DNA of 64,000 nucleotides from Macrolepiota albuminosa (GCA_027475525.1 JAMWFC010000117.1:3954183-4018182), one strand, 5' to 3'. Positions 37,357 through 49,916 are shown, counted from the first letter of the stretch. Notes: generated by a model from the letters alone, not told the origin. A program made the numbers and translations.

Positions 37357-37691
37357 GTATTTTCTTGAGAGAGGTTGTTTTGGAAAGAGTTGAAGTCTAT
37401 GCGTCGACGAGGGGGCAATCAGCGTGAGGACACGGCGACGGCAAGGGGCTGTAAGTATGTGCAAAACGCACATTTATACGTGTGGTAGGAGAGACAGATA
37501 TCTGACTGAAGAAAAAAAATCTCGGTCTGGTTATGTAAGATTAACAAATTGTGGCCACGTGCACTTCCATTTCCTCAACAGATCCACACACGCATTCACT
37601 GATAATCCACGACAATTGTGCTTATGGCAAAGCATCAACTCGACCTGACTCGACGACGTCTAAGTTAAGTAAAAAAGAGTAGTAAATGCAC
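37357..37691. promoter_or_regulatory. Spacer between RPN8 end and zinc-knuckle gene start
   Basis: About 335 bp, holding the 3' end of RPN8 and the promoter of the zinc-knuckle gene, both on the minus strand. Nothing else is recognised. Confidence 0.4.
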
Positions 37692-38906
37692 TCATATCCC
37701 CTTCTGTTCACCTTCGTTCTTCGCACCATTCTCTTTCTTCTCCTTCTCAGCCTTCTTCTCCTTCTCCTTCGACTCATCAATCTCCGCACGTCCAATCGTC
37801 GACTTATTATCGACAAGACCGTGTAGCGCAATAACCGCACGGAGCAACGAGCTCAGATACACAACAAGCATCTGATCGTTCGTGCTTGCTGTAAAGCTCT
37901 GTGTCACCGCGGGATCCGCGAGATCCGGGAGCAGATTCAATGCGTCTTGTAGATGATATACGATTTGGTGGTTTACGGGCATTGTCCCCGCTGCAACTTC
38001 CACAAGGTACTTTTGTACATCACCAAGCCGGGACTGCAGCCCTCGTAATGAGGCAAGCTGCTCTGCCACTCGCGTTGCAAGAGTCGTTGTTGTGGAGTCC
38101 TTGATGTCCCGTAAAAGGTGCTCGACACCTATCTCCTCGGCTTCTTCAGCCTCGATAGCGGAGGGTACATGGAGGAATGTTTTTCGTGTCTCTGTGCCAT
38201 CCTGAATAAATAAATACAATGAGTACTTCGAGTATACTGAAATGACAAAGCAATATCGTACGTCTTTGATCTCTTCAACAGCAAAATAAGCGTCGGTAGG
38301 AATACCGACAGTGTTTGGCCGCACATCCACAATAACCATCACAGGCCGTGCCATGAACCGTTTAAACAGCTCATTTATCTCCTGGTCTGATGCCCTCAAC
38401 TTCGGCCCCGTATGATACCACCCAATCATCCGTTCCCGTGCTATACAAGTTGATGAAGATCATCAGCATGTTCGAAAACTGCTGCGCAGGATTGGACGAC
38501 ATACCATTAACCTTTTTGAACATCTCATACATCCCCTCGATATAGTTATGGTCAAGGAACCACGTCTTGCTGTCCTTCTCATCTTCCTCGAACGGGATAC
38601 CAAACGAGTTGGCGACATTTATGGTTTTACCATTGTCCTGCCCTAATAACACGCCAATTACGCGTTTGTGTGAGCCACGGGAGACAGATCGTGCATGATG
38701 ATCTGTTACTGAGAGGAGGACTAGTGGATGAACGACTATAGGATGGGGAGAGGTGAGATTAGCTGAAGTAGAGTTTCCTCTTTTCCTCTTGACTGAGAAA
38801 ACGTACTGACGGTGGTTGCTGCTAGTGCCGTTAGCTACAAGAGTTTTAGTGCATGATAGGCGTCATGTCATTCAAGACGAACCTGTTCTGTTGTTGTGGC
38901 GACCAT
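37692..38906 (-). CDS. RPN8: 26S proteasome regulatory subunit Rpn8 (MPN domain, PSMD7)
   Basis: Rpn8 is the catalytically inactive MPN subunit of the proteasome lid that pairs with the deubiquitinase Rpn11. Exons: 38906-38883 (24 nt), 38834-38807 (28 nt), 38735-38505, 38440-38262 and 38201-37692, with introns of 48-71 bp; the product is 323 aa. The N-terminus reads [20 protein letters not shown], then [20 protein letters not shown] and [21 protein letters not shown] lacks the JAMM zinc-binding pattern HxHx7SxxD, as expected for Rpn8. The C-terminal part includes [20 protein letters not shown] and [10 protein letters not shown], ending in a Lys/Glu-rich tail ([14 protein letters not shown]) typical of the family. 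The two tiny 5' exons were placed by splice consensus and the conserved N-terminal sequence. Confidence 0.94.
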
Positions 38907-39353
38907 TTGTAGATCAACGAGGACGAGAGGAAGCAGAACGCGTATTCTGTTTATGTCTGTTGTCTATGATGCGCATTTCCAAATTTAGAATCTCTTCCAG
39001 GAGTTGATGCATGATGGCGCCCATACAGTCGCGGACTTGACAAAAATATCGTATCATAGGAGCAGATTCAGAATGCTGAAATACACCTCAAAACAATTCT
39101 CCACAGTTTTCCCATGACGAATTCGGTACAACCAAAATTTTGGCCATTTTCTTGCATTTATGTGCAGTGTACTATTCCACGAGAAAAACTCACATCTTTT
39201 CAATGTCTTTGACTTGAAAAAAACGGTAACAATACAATTCCTGAAATTCATCACAGCTGTTACAACATATACACAGGAGACAAAGCAGAGACAACATGAT
39301 CAAGACATCGAGCCCGTCGTGCAAATAGATGTCAAAGCCGGTCAAGAGGACAC
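38907..39353. other. Intergenic spacer
   Basis: No gene or repeat recognised; it contains the promoter side of RPN8. Confidence 0.4.
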
Positions 39354-41328
39354 TCAATACGAAAAGAAACCCATCCCAAAGACTTTTTCAACTAATGACT
39401 CTTCACTCGCTCTGCATGACGCCCAGAGGTTTGCCTGCTGGCTAAGCAAAATGTGACTAGGACGCCCAGCATTCTTCCAGTGAAAAGATCTGCCAAAATC
39501 AATCAAGCGGAAGCTCGAATCCTCTCTCCTGCGCTGCGAGGGTGGAGCACTGATCGGGACAAGCTGGCTGACAATGTTTCGAGGGTGAATCGAACCGTGA
39601 ACCCAACCTGCGTGATGGAAACGGTAGATAAGAGACAGGGCTTCATTCCTATGAAACAAGATGTCATATTTCCTTAAACTAATGAAGAGAGCCAGAAGCT
39701 CACTTTTGATCATAAGTGAGTTCTTCTGGATTTACAGGCGAGCCACAATCTTCAAGAAGCAGGATGGGACTGAAGTACCCCGTTTTCTTGTCCTCGCCTT
39801 CCTTTTCATCTTCCCCTTCCTCATCGTCTTCGCCATCGTCAAGGTCCCACTCTGGGACATAAAAACCATAGAACTGCGGCACCAATGCTCCAACTGGGAC
39901 AGGATCGTGCGAATATTGAATCCACTCCAGTGCTGGAACATGTGCTTCTTAAACGATTCGTAGTTGGCCGCCTCACTAACCAGATGGTCATCATTGCGAA
40001 GGGACAGTTTACCTATTACGCGCATCTTCACCGTAGGAGGTACCTCAGGCAGCGGCTTTACATATGGACACGTCGGATGCGTCGGGTCTTGCCATTCAAC
40101 AGTCGTGCGTATAGGGCGCACGGGACCAGCGTATTCGGCATGATATGTGCAGTCCTGCGTCTCAAACTGACCTTCATCTGAATCACTTTTATCAAGATTT
40201 TGTCTCTGTACGACGTGAAAGACAACGGATGGTCGGCCCTTAGGAACAAGCTTGATCTCCCCACTCAACTCCTTCCATTTCGGGTTTTTGAGCTCACCAT
40301 GCTCACCATCCTCCTCACGAATAATGCGCGCAATGTCTGCCTTGACACACTGTTCGCACAGGATAAAATCGGTAGAGGGTGGTGGAATGACGTCTGATCG
40401 CGAAGCTCCCATTCAGCTTGGTAGATAACAGAGTGGTGGCCAGTCCCAATGACGTGCTTTGGGGAAAGGTAAAGGTGTTCCTCGATAGGGTTCACTAATT
40501 TTGGGGGCTGGGGCATGGGGACGGGGAGGACGTCCATGCACAACGAAGACAGGAGGCTCTACAGGACCAGGGATCGCAGGTGGGCGGATGAGGTAGCCTT
40601 CGAGGCCATTCTTCTCATCAGCGCAATCTTCGAGAAGATCGTTAATGAATTCATTGATTAAAATCTATTTCTTCTGAGCCTTGAGTCGTTCTTCAGCTTC
40701 CGCTTTCGCTCGTTTTGCACCATGTTTAGAAAATTTGAGCCTGTATACATGTGTGATATCTTCAATGGAAGTTCATTCCTCACTATCATAAGGCTTGGCT
40801 CGGCCGAAGACATTCTGTGACTGGACAACAAGGAGGTTCCAGGGATCGTGCACAACAAGTTTTTTTAGGAAGGTGATCAAGGTCGATGGTTGATGTGATG
40901 CGCTCGGTTTTGTAACTGGAGGGGACGAGAGGTCATGACAAGGAGTAGCTAGCAACATCAAAAAGAGATCCAGTCGATGCCTGTAGAAGAGTTCAACCGA
41001 TACAACTTGAACGATGGATGTGACCGGACCTCTTTGCCTTTCATTATCTGCTTTGACATAGATATCCCGGCCTTCTCCTGCCTGATATTTTTTCGATCTT
41101 CATACACGGTGACCACAGCTCAATAATCTTTGGAGCCTCTTCTATCTCTGCCCACGCAATCTCGTCCCTAGCGAAGTCAGTCTCGCCGTTCGCTTTCATC
41201 CACTCCATCAACTTGCTTCCAGTCGTGATCGTTGAGAGATAAGGCACTTTTGGCATCCGATTCACTAGATACAAGTCTGAATGCCGTTTGTTATCGGCGT
41301 TGCCTTTAGGGTCACGTGGCCAATACAT
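39354..41328 (-). pseudogene. Broken basidiomycete kinase-like protein gene
   Basis: Minus-strand frames from 41328 down to 39354 form one ordered protein split by frameshifts and stops. The N-terminal piece (41328-41047, MYWPRDPKGNADNKRHSD) and a middle piece near 40540-40400 (SPKHVIGTGHHSVIYQAEWE) are followed by a long piece 40412-39732 with CEQCVKADIARIIREEDGEH and KLSLRNDDHLVSEAANYESF. Next comes an acidic low-complexity run, SPILLLEDCGSPVNPEELTY, and a last exon with WVHGSIHPRNIV and FRLIDFGRS. The frame breaks between QAEWEL and the RSDVIPPPSTDFI region, which overlap in different frames. The catalytic-loop Asp (HxD) is Ser in HGSIHPRN, while DFG is present. I recall similar large kinase-like families of unknown role in agaricomycetes. 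It is either a decayed pseudokinase or an intact one with assembly errors. Confidence 0.6.
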
Positions 41329-42133
41329 AACGGTAAACCATTTCGTTTATTTTTATTTATTTATTTTGGAGTAGCGTTTGATGGTTAGAAAACAGACGCC
41401 CTGGGCGTCCATTTTCTACCTGCTGCACTGCGCACCTGGGATTAAAACTGGGTTTCGGTTACTCAGGCAGTTTATTACCTTGATCCATATTCTCCGCGAG
41501 GAAATGCCTTTACACACTCGTGTGGGGCTACGGGCCCTTGGATAGACTTTAGCCTATTCCTTCTTCCGTTCCAGGCCTATTACCCACTAAAACCCCGCCT
41601 CGAGCAGCTCTATTCAAGTCTCATCATATTACCCCTGTCTCTTCCCAAGTCTCCGTAACTAGCTTTAAAGACAATGATTTTTTATGGGTCCGTTTGCCAT
41701 TCAAAACCTGGAGAGCTTCACTTATAGATGCTTTAGTTGGTATTCTCAGATTTCCTGAAAAATTCAAAGAAGGTGCTTCAACATTTGTAGTAGAAAGCGA
41801 TGGCAAAGAGGGACCGTCAATATCCATAGGAAATTATACTGTGTCGCTCAAGCTGGGCAGATGTATGGCAACAATTAATTGACCTGGATCCAGTTAATCA
41901 ATGTTTGGATCACTTTTTAAGAAATGTACCAGCTTCAAATTAGACAGGAAAAATTGAGAAGCTGGGGGATCAATGATCAGACAAAGTCTTTATTATACTT
42001 AATAAACCAGACAATGACAGCGGCGAAGACATGTTGAAAAAATCCCAGATACATACCTTGTCAGGTTCAAAACCAGATTAGATCATCAGCTGTCAAGCCT
42101 CTTTATCAGGCCTGATTTGAACCAGAGCTGATA
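41329..42133. other. AT-rich boundary region without genes
   Basis: Base composition changes here from gene-bearing DNA to AT-rich, transposon-dense DNA. Short frames around 41624-41882 have no recognisable product. Confidence 0.45.
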
Positions 42134-42504
42134 CACTGGGTGCAGAGAATGATATTCTTTGCCAAAACAATGTAAAACTACATTAAAAATAATGCAATTA
42201 ATTTCAGAATTTTATTTAAAGATTTTTGTCAAAACTATAGAAAGAATATTGTAACCAGATTTTGAATAGCACTTGGTCTAATGCTCTCAAATGCATGGGA
42301 GAGGACTATATTGGTTATTTTTAAGCCTAAAAACCAGAGCAAGCCTCCTGTGGCAATTTGTTTTCTTATTCTTTTAAGTTCAGTTAAAATATTTTTTCTA
42401 TAATTTTAACAGAACTATTTAAATAAAATTCTGAAATTAATTGGATTATTTTTACTGTGTTTTTACATTGTTTTGCAAAAGAATGTCATTCCCTGCACCC
42501 AGTG
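42134..42504. mobile_element. 371-bp foldback element with CACTG ends
   Basis: Left end starts CACTGGGTGCAGAGAATGAT; the reverse complement of the right end starts CACTGGGTGCAGGGAATGAC, and similarity continues inward for about 120 bases (both arms contain aaaacaatgtaaaa and ttaatttcagaattttattt). The flanks are the same 3-bp word ATA (42131-42133 and 42505-42507). This resembles the MITE at 5794-5997 in having CACTG termini and a 3-bp target duplication but shares little internal sequence. Related ends lie next to it at 42522 (CACTGAATATAGG) and about 42870 (CACTAGATGCAAGG), so a cluster of such elements seems present. Confidence 0.7.
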
Positions 42505-42521
42505 ATACTATTGTTTTCATA

Positions 42522-43750
42522 CACTGAATATAGGTAACAATGTTTTTTTAGCAAAACAATGTAAAAATATGGTAAAAATAATCTATATAGTTTTAAAATT
42601 TTATTTGTAGGTAACAATGTTTTTTTAGCAAAACAATGTAAAAATATGGTAAAAATAATCTATATAGTTTTAAAATTTTATTTGAATGTTTCAGTCAAAA
42701 AATATCAAAAACAATATTGTAATTAAACTTAAAATGGTATTTCAATGGTATTTGTAATAGAATTTGAATAGAAATAAAGAAAAAAAATTATAATATTTAT
42801 TAATTATTCTAGACAATGTTTTTATAATATTTCAGGCCAGAAAGTTGAAAGAATATTTTAGCACTAGATGCAAGGAATGATGTTTTTCTAGCCTCTGCAG
42901 TTGACGAGAATAATGAAGTGATAGCGCTGAACTGGTCACACAAATGCGTGACCTACATGTATTGGTATCAAAAGGCGAAAGCTACTAGCAGGCTACATAT
43001 TTTACAGGGTGAGGAGGGAGGGTTGACGGAAGAACGACTAGAAATAAAGTAACAGAATACTAATATGGAGGCTGTGAGCAGGTAGATGATGCGACCTTCC
43101 TATCGCATACTTACTTTAGATATTTTGATGCTGGGATGAAATGTGAAACTTGATTTTAGTATGCAGTCAGAATATCTAAAGTAGAGGGTGAGCTCGTCAC
43201 TAAGTGACGATGAGATGGGTCTCACTGCTAGTGTACAGATCGTGCCATGATTGGAAAGGAATAGAATATGTGAAGGGGCTGTGATGGCGAGCAAAGCTCG
43301 TGGTGAGACCCAACTGAGCAAGTGAGAGAGCGACGGTGCACTCACCTGGGTGGCCAATGAGGAAGGAGATGGACAGAGAAGAGAACACCACCCAGGATGT
43401 CTGAGATCATTGAACCATACTGGCCTCCACACAGCAACTGCCAGACCCTGGCACCATGCCGAGATCAGTTCAAGGATGAGAAAGTGAAGAGCGCAGGTGT
43501 GACTGGAGAGGCTCTCTAGCATGCAGAGGCCTCCGAAAACGCTTGTCACCTTTGGTACTTGCCTTTACGATGATAAAAACATGGTAAAAATAATCCAAAT
43601 AATTTTAAAATTTTATTTGAATGTTTCTATAAAGACCATCAAAACAATATTGTAATTGAACTCATAATGATATTTTAATGGTAATTGTTGTAAGCTGAGG
43701 CTGTGTGCCACACTGACTAGCCCAGCATGAGATAAGACAGGGCACTGATT
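42522..43750. mobile_element. Further copies of foldback-element sequence with a GC-richer insert
   Basis: The word series caaaacaatgtaaaaa...ggtaaaaataatc...ttttaaaattttatttgaatgtt recurs at 42555-42720 and 43565-43690, matching arms of the 42134-42504 element. Between them, about 42895-43560 is clearly GC-richer than its surroundings and carries no recognisable gene. It may be unrelated DNA inserted into, or captured by, the element. Confidence 0.45.
42531..42684. repeat. Exact 77-bp tandem duplication (likely assembly artefact)
   Basis: 42531-42607 equals 42608-42684 exactly, with mismatches immediately outside. Confidence 0.95.
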
Positions 43751-44602
43751 AAAACATTCAGTTTCTTTCTTTGGACTTATACTATAGTTTTACAGTAATA
43801 TCTGACTATATATAAGACATATTTCTTAAATTTTTTTCAAGACCGCAAAATTTGCTTGACTAAGTTTTGCTGTCCCAGCTTGTATTATGTCTTCTTCTAG
43901 CACTTTTATACTATCAGATCCACTTGCTTATTCTCTGGGACCTGGTCTTGATTCTCCATCTCAGTTTTTTTTCACAGACAACTGCTAATGTTTGAAATTC
44001 ATCAAATTCTCATGATCCTGTACTACTGCTCATGCCAAAATCCCAGGTGTTTTGCCAGATGACTTCAATTTTGATGGAAAAACAGTAGTTTTCAATAGCA
44101 TCAATCATTTCCAGTTGTTACTGACTGTCCAAGTACACAAAAATGCTGCTATCAAGGACCACAACAATGTGAGCATTATTCAGACAATCAATGTTAAAAA
44201 TTTCCAGGAGCCTTGTCTTGTTGATTTAAATATTGGTCCTCTACTGAAATCCACTTACCTCTATGCGGAAGACAAAATACAAGATTTGGTCAATAGTAAA
44301 GCTATTAGTTCTTTTCTGACCTCCTTACTTCCTATTCTCCCTTGCAAAATTGCTTATCATATATACATGTAAAAACAAGCTGAGAATGAGCGACAAGCCC
44401 TAAAAGTAGAAAAAAAAGAGGTGGATAGTTCTATCTATGCCAGACTGTTGAGTATTATAGAAATGTCAGATCTGATTGAGCATTCTTTAAGAATATCCAG
44501 AGATGTACTCATTGTAATCAAAGGTTACAAGCTAGAACAATCTTGTATATATCACATAATAATTAGATTGACTAGAACTAAGAGTGAATACAAGATATTA
44601 TT

Positions 44603-44756
44603 TTATATAATACTCTACTATCTGGTAGTAGCATCAATGACACTTACAACTAGTGTGACAATCCATTACATACCTCTCATTATATAATACTCTACTATCT
44701 GGTAGTAGCATCAATGACACTTACAACTAGTGTGACAATCCATTACATACCTCTCA
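44603..44756. repeat. Exact 77-bp tandem duplication (likely assembly artefact)
   Basis: 44603-44679 equals 44680-44756 exactly, with mismatches immediately outside. Confidence 0.95.
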
Positions 44757-46075
44757 ATGAGACCAAATACTTGGTTTAATGCAAAGGGTAAAGTTATGAA
44801 AATGTATAGTAGTATATAGGCAATAGGTGCCAATGTATACTGAGTATTTGAAATAGTTTAGCTATACAAATGTTGGTGTGTACATGTCTAGTATAGACAT
44901 GTGAATGTTCAGATTGTGCTTATGATGACTTAGTTGCACAGGTGTGCATAATAGTTGAAATAGATAAGAAGTAAATATATATAAATAAATCTACAAAAAA
45001 AACATGTCTGCTGTAAATATATGCTACTTTAAATTACAAAGAGTCTAAGGCCTGTGCAATGAAGCTCCCATGACCATGCCCATCTCTGTCAATATTAAAT
45101 CTCCTTCTTTGGTGTGATGTTAATTGCAGAAGGAAAAGACACCAATTCTATTCTCGGTAAGGTGGATGATTTCTTGACATCAGACAAATCTACTAATATG
45201 AGCTTAGTAAGCATGATGTTAATCGCAGAAGCAACAGTTGGTAGCATACTATATGCTGATGTTTATTTCAGAAAATTGATCTGATCCAGGTCTATGTCAA
45301 TAAAATAGTAGAGGCCATTGGCCTTAGGGTTCTGAGAAAGAGTATTTTTCTCATCATGCTTGAACATCAGATGATAATGATCATCTTCTGTCATCTTCTG
45401 CCATCCATTTTATTGCAGGATTGTGGGAGGAGTACTATGTATAGCATGATACTCTATGTACTCATTATTGATTTATTTGAAGATATCCAGAGACATTGTA
45501 AAAGCATAAAACTGCTGTTCTAGAAAAACCACACCATATGTATACATGTAGTCAACTCAGTTCAGCAGGATATAGTTGTAAAGTAAGACACATAACATGT
45601 CATTTTCTGAGAAGTTTTGTGTCTAATTATCAAGCATATAGATTTGTCAAATATCAAGCTAAGCCTCATGTTGAAACACAAGAGGCTGCTCAGGAAAGGC
45701 AGCATTATATAAGGCAACTGCCTTATAGTAGAGTCTTAGACATGACAAGAGTCATGTGCTAAACAATTGTGAATTTGGCTGCACTATTTGTGCAAAGAGC
45801 TCAACATGATACAAACTCAAAGAAGATTTGCCAGTGCATGTGGTAGGCATAATCTACCGCAATGCCCTGATAGGTGTTTTCTATCTCCAAATGACCAAAG
45901 ACTAGCACATATTGAGCAAGTTGGTTCAGATTAAATGGGGTGGTTGAATTTAATATGCACATTACATGCAGCACAGTAGAGCCATCTTCTTTTGTGTGCA
46001 AGAAGTGCTCAGAATGTGTTGTTGTTCAACAAGCACAAGATCATCAGGACCTTGCATTGAGTTGATGAAATCTTG

Positions 46076-46229
46076 ATATTGCAGCTCCATCATAAAAAGC
46101 CACATTGTTCTGTCATGCAGAGCTTCATCTGTTTGATATGCAAACATCTAAAATATTGCAGCTCCATCATAAAAAGCCACATTGTTCTGTCATGCAGAGC
46201 TTCATCTGTTTGATATGCAAACATCTAAA
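46076..46229. repeat. Exact 77-bp tandem duplication (likely assembly artefact)
   Basis: 46076-46152 equals 46153-46229 exactly, with mismatches immediately outside. Confidence 0.95.
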
Positions 46230-47082
46230 GTTTTGTAATCAGCATATATGCAACAATTCTGTTGTAATCAAGGATGTGCATGTTTATATAATACCTATAG
46301 AGCTTTTCTAGCTCTAAAGAAGTGCAGGAGAAACTGCAAGGAGCATGCTTGTATACAATTGTGCCAGGAATATTAGCACAATGCCCAGAGGCAAACTCAT
46401 AAGCTGCAGCCCAGTTGACATTGGCTCCCATCAACATCATATTCATGTAATACAAATAATAGATGCAGTGGCCTGAGTGCTCCTCTAAAGCATGAGTTTA
46501 TCTGCTTGACATTGAGCAGGCCCTATACCATCATCTCCAAATTATTGAAAATTCTCCTCAAGAAATCATTTTCAGCTCTATAACAAAAAGCTTGTTCTGC
46601 TTTGGTGTGATTTGCCTTTTTTTTTGTTAGGCACTTATTACATGCAACACATTGAAAATGGTCAGTAACTGTTTCTTCCTCCTCTCCTTCCTCTTCCTGC
46701 TCTGAGCTTGATTCACCATAATCACTCTCATTAGAGAGAGAGACAGCTTTTGCTTTGTCTTTTCCAGACACAGTCTTTTTCTTCTTGGTTGCTATCAGAC
46801 CATCATATTGCACTGGAATGTGCAGGTCTAGAGTCAATATAATCATGGAATACTATGCTGGTAGAGTAGGCATTGACACAGGCAACATGAACAATATTTA
46901 AGCTGCTACAGCTTATTCAGGAATATTTTTAGAAAAGTCTACAACTTCTAACTTAAATGCATTGAGGAGTAGTTTATGGCTGCAATGCTGGCAAAATGGC
47001 CCTGGCTTATCTAGGACATATAATGACAAAAGTGGCTAAGCTACCAGAGGTGCAGGTGCAGTTTGCATCAGAGTTTTCTTTC

Positions 47083-48330
47083 TAGTGATGATGCCAACTG
47101 TAGTTGAGTGTACTGGATGTTATACAGTACAACATCATTTCCAGTGCCTGGCATGTGTAGTGTGTGAGGAGTTCTGACAGAGTCAGCGTGCTTCAGTTAA
47201 TATAATAAGATGATATACTAGATAATAGCACTCCTGACCCTACTTAGCAAACTGTAAGTTTTGTAGCTTTAATGACAGTATCACAAAACAAAAAATAGCA
47301 CAATGAGATGTTTATAGATGGCGCTGTAAATGATGAAGACAATAGAGACATTGCTAGCACCCAACTTAGTGACAAAGTTAGGTTAAGCTAGCGCAATTTG
47401 AATGCTGAAAGTAACTAAGTGCTAATAAATTATAATTCATTGTTATTTATATGTTAAGTAGCTATCTTTTATACTATACACTACTGCATTTTAGAAATGA
47501 GTTCATCTTCAGTACTACCAATTAGTGCCCCTTTTTATAATTACAGCTAACAATAATCTGTCAACAGTGACCAGCAGTACATGGATAATAGCAACTAATA
47601 GTGTTACAGCCTATTGGCCATAGCAACTCTAAAACTACTTAAAATTGTATAAGTCTGCTCACTTTTTAATGTAAATCTGATTGGCCAGGCCACTCTGAAG
47701 TATGGTTGAAAAATTCCTGACAAATGCTATGAGCACTAACTCTGGTGCTAAACATTGTACTTTTTTCTGATAGGTTGAAATGTCAGGCTTTAGTATATCT
47801 TGTCTCATCATCATTAATTCTTTATACTTCTGATTGAGGTGCTCAACAAATGGCAGCATCTAATGCTAACTCCTTTTGGAATTAATCAGGATTTGGTCAG
47901 AGTAACCTCATTATTGTGCTAGCATTATGAGTTCTTGTTAGATATAGACTCCAGACACGTCAGTTCATTATTTGCTTATTTTATTAATTATTTCAACAAC
48001 ATTACCATTTTTGTATTTTTCACTACTGCTGTCACATAACAAAACTACTTGGTATGTTATTATTTACTATACTTTATATCAAACTTTATTTCAAGTTACA
48101 TAATGGTTAATCGTAGTATGCCTCATTCCTCAGTCATCTTTACATTACATTGAGACTCTGAAAATGAATGCATCATGATTTACTTACAATTGGATTACTT
48201 ATATGTATATGTAAAACTTATTGTTTTATATCTTACAGTTCTGAGCTAGCCTCTTGAGTCTTTGGAGTCAATAAATAGTAGATGCTGAATAACTGATAAA
48301 TAGTGATTGAAACTGGTCAGTGAAGCCTGT
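47083..48330. repeat. Old dispersed repeat, copy 1
   Basis: This AT-rich segment matches, in the same orientation and with many transitions, 49917-50048 continued at 61215-62100. Shared words include ccagtgcctggcat, gtgaggagttctgacag, agctagcgcaatttgaa, caactctaaaactactta and cttctgattgaggtgc. The second copy is interrupted by the complete Gypsy element. The orientation and spacing would fit two terminal or internal segments of older related retroelements. No coding function is visible. Confidence 0.65.
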
Positions 48331-48659
48331 ATTGAAGTGCTAAAGCTAAAGATGTCCTGTGTCTAAAAAGGTTGCTTGAGTCTTCAGACTGACAAGTGTC
48401 AATAGGCCTATAGTGTCTCTTAATGTAGTCAGCCTGAATAAAAGCCTATTACTAAGCTTAGCATAAAGTATATTGTGAATAGGTGCTTTTAGTGCTATAA
48501 TAACAGGGTTGGACCCTACAATTAGAGCCTAAGAGAATGTGAGTTCCTGCTGACCTAAAAACAGCTCTATCAGAAGCTTATTGACTGTAGCTAATGACTC
48601 TGATAGGCTTTGAGGAGCTACAGTAGATAACTATAACAACAAGACAATGAGCTGACCAG

Positions 48660-49420
48660 GCTGCTCAGGACATGCTGCTATTGGCAACCTTGCCTGTGGA
48701 GGCTTAATCAATTAAGTAGGCTGATATTTTGTCTTTTTGATCTCAATAGTCAGTTGCTCAAAGGTTGGAACTTCGCACTTAGTTGCATGGTTGATCTGCT
48801 TTAGCACTAATATAAGCTGCCTTTTCATCAGCTCAATCTGGTTGAGCAACTCATCTAGCACTACTACAGCCAGACTGTCTTGCAGAGAGAATGCAAATGT
48901 AGACACAGACTGTCTAGTGGCTTTTAGCTGGCTTAGGAATGCATCTGGCACTATTGTTTTTTGTATTTGTAGTGCATATTCTGGATACTGTTTTACTACA
49001 GGCTATTTTTCCTATGGCAATAGTGGTGGTCCCATCACTACACCTGCATCTAGTTCATTTTATTTGCAAGCATTCACATATCTTATTTGCTACACATGCA
49101 ATTCTATAATTGCATTGTATGTATCAGCTAAGTTTCTTAGTGCATTGTATGCAAACTGCTTGACACTGATGTGAATTACTTTGTTGGTCAGAGGTAGCTA
49201 AAACTCTTCAATTTAAGGAATGGACCAATAAAGTCTATTCCTATAGAGTCTCAGAATTTTATAGGAATTAGAAGTGAATGTAGCTTTCCTAATAGTTTTA
49301 ATATCAATACTTTTGACTGTTGACAGAGCTTACATGTTGAGCAAAACTGACTAGTTTTTTTGGCTATTTGTGGCTACTAGTATTAGCAATATATATAATT
49401 CAATGTTTTATGAGTTCCAA
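48660..49420 (-). pseudogene. Decayed retroelement coding region with integrase zinc-finger remnant
   Basis: Minus strand at 49420-49190 reads AKKTSQFCSTCKLCQQSKVL, then LGKLHSL.IPIKF*DSIGID and FIGPF: the CxxC half of an integrase HHCC finger and the first catalytic Asp region of a Ty3/Gypsy integrase. Downstream (48951-48712) a separate helical stretch without motif remains (FSLQDSLAVVVLDELLNQIE). Stops and frameshifts are frequent. This is an older, different element from the intact one at 50049-61214. Confidence 0.55.
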
Positions 49421-49548
49421 AGTGGCCTATTATTTTGTGGGCCTATTCTAGAATAGTTATAATTAATGACTGCTTCTAAAGAATGCAGATGACCTTGGAC
49501 TTGATAGGTTGAGTGAGATAAACAAGCTTATGCTCAACTATAAAGTGT

Positions 49549-49916
49549 TGTCAAGTTCTGCTGAGTTGAGGGCTTTTCAGAAAAGCAACACCTTTATGAG
49601 GTGAACTTGATCTATGTGTACTCAGGTAGTCTGGAACTCTGGACCGTGCTTCAGAGTTCAAGACGCAAACAAGGGATTTCTAGGATAAGAGACTTAGTCC
49701 AGAGATCAGAAAAAGTTGAAAGAATAAAGAGGTTAAGGTCGAGTTGAGAACTGGGAGTTTTAAGACAAGACTGGAATTAGTAAACTTTAGGTTGTAAAAT
49801 GTGTACCAATCTTAAAAGCATGCAAATAAGTTGAGCATGTCAGTTAAAGCGTGCTAGTCAAAGCGTGCCAGTCAAAGCGTGCCAGTCAAAGCGTGCCAGT
49901 CAAAGCGTGCTAGTCA
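49549..49916. repeat. Decayed LTR fragment related to the intact Gypsy LTR
   Basis: From tgtcaagttctgctgagttg onward this segment aligns by eye with the first 300 bases of the LTR at 50049, with most differences being C to T or G to A. It ends in five copies of the 14-bp unit aagcgtgccagtca (49847-49916); the intact LTR has about three diverged units at the same place. The matching 3' part of a similarly decayed LTR lies at 62107-62545. Confidence 0.75.

Larger units (their letters stand above)
43751..47082. mobile_element. AT-rich decayed transposon sequence, family not recognised
   Basis: Protein-like fragments remain on both strands: + 44052-44372 (starts MPDDFNFDGKTVVF) and minus 46523-46846 with an acidic run and a Cys cluster (CVACNKCL), minus 45801-46147 with LVLVEQQHIL. 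None contains an enzymatic motif I can name. High AT content and frequent stops suggest old transposons with heavy C-to-T decay. Two 77-bp duplications lie here. Confidence 0.4.

Noticed and set aside
43100..43549. 149-residue minus-strand frame in the GC-richer island
   Set aside because: No domain or homologous pattern is recognised and it lies between transposon arms; an open frame of this length can occur by chance.
49847..49916. The regularly spaced 14-bp units as a CRISPR array
   Set aside because: There are no spacers; units are directly adjacent, lie in an LTR, and the genome is eukaryotic.
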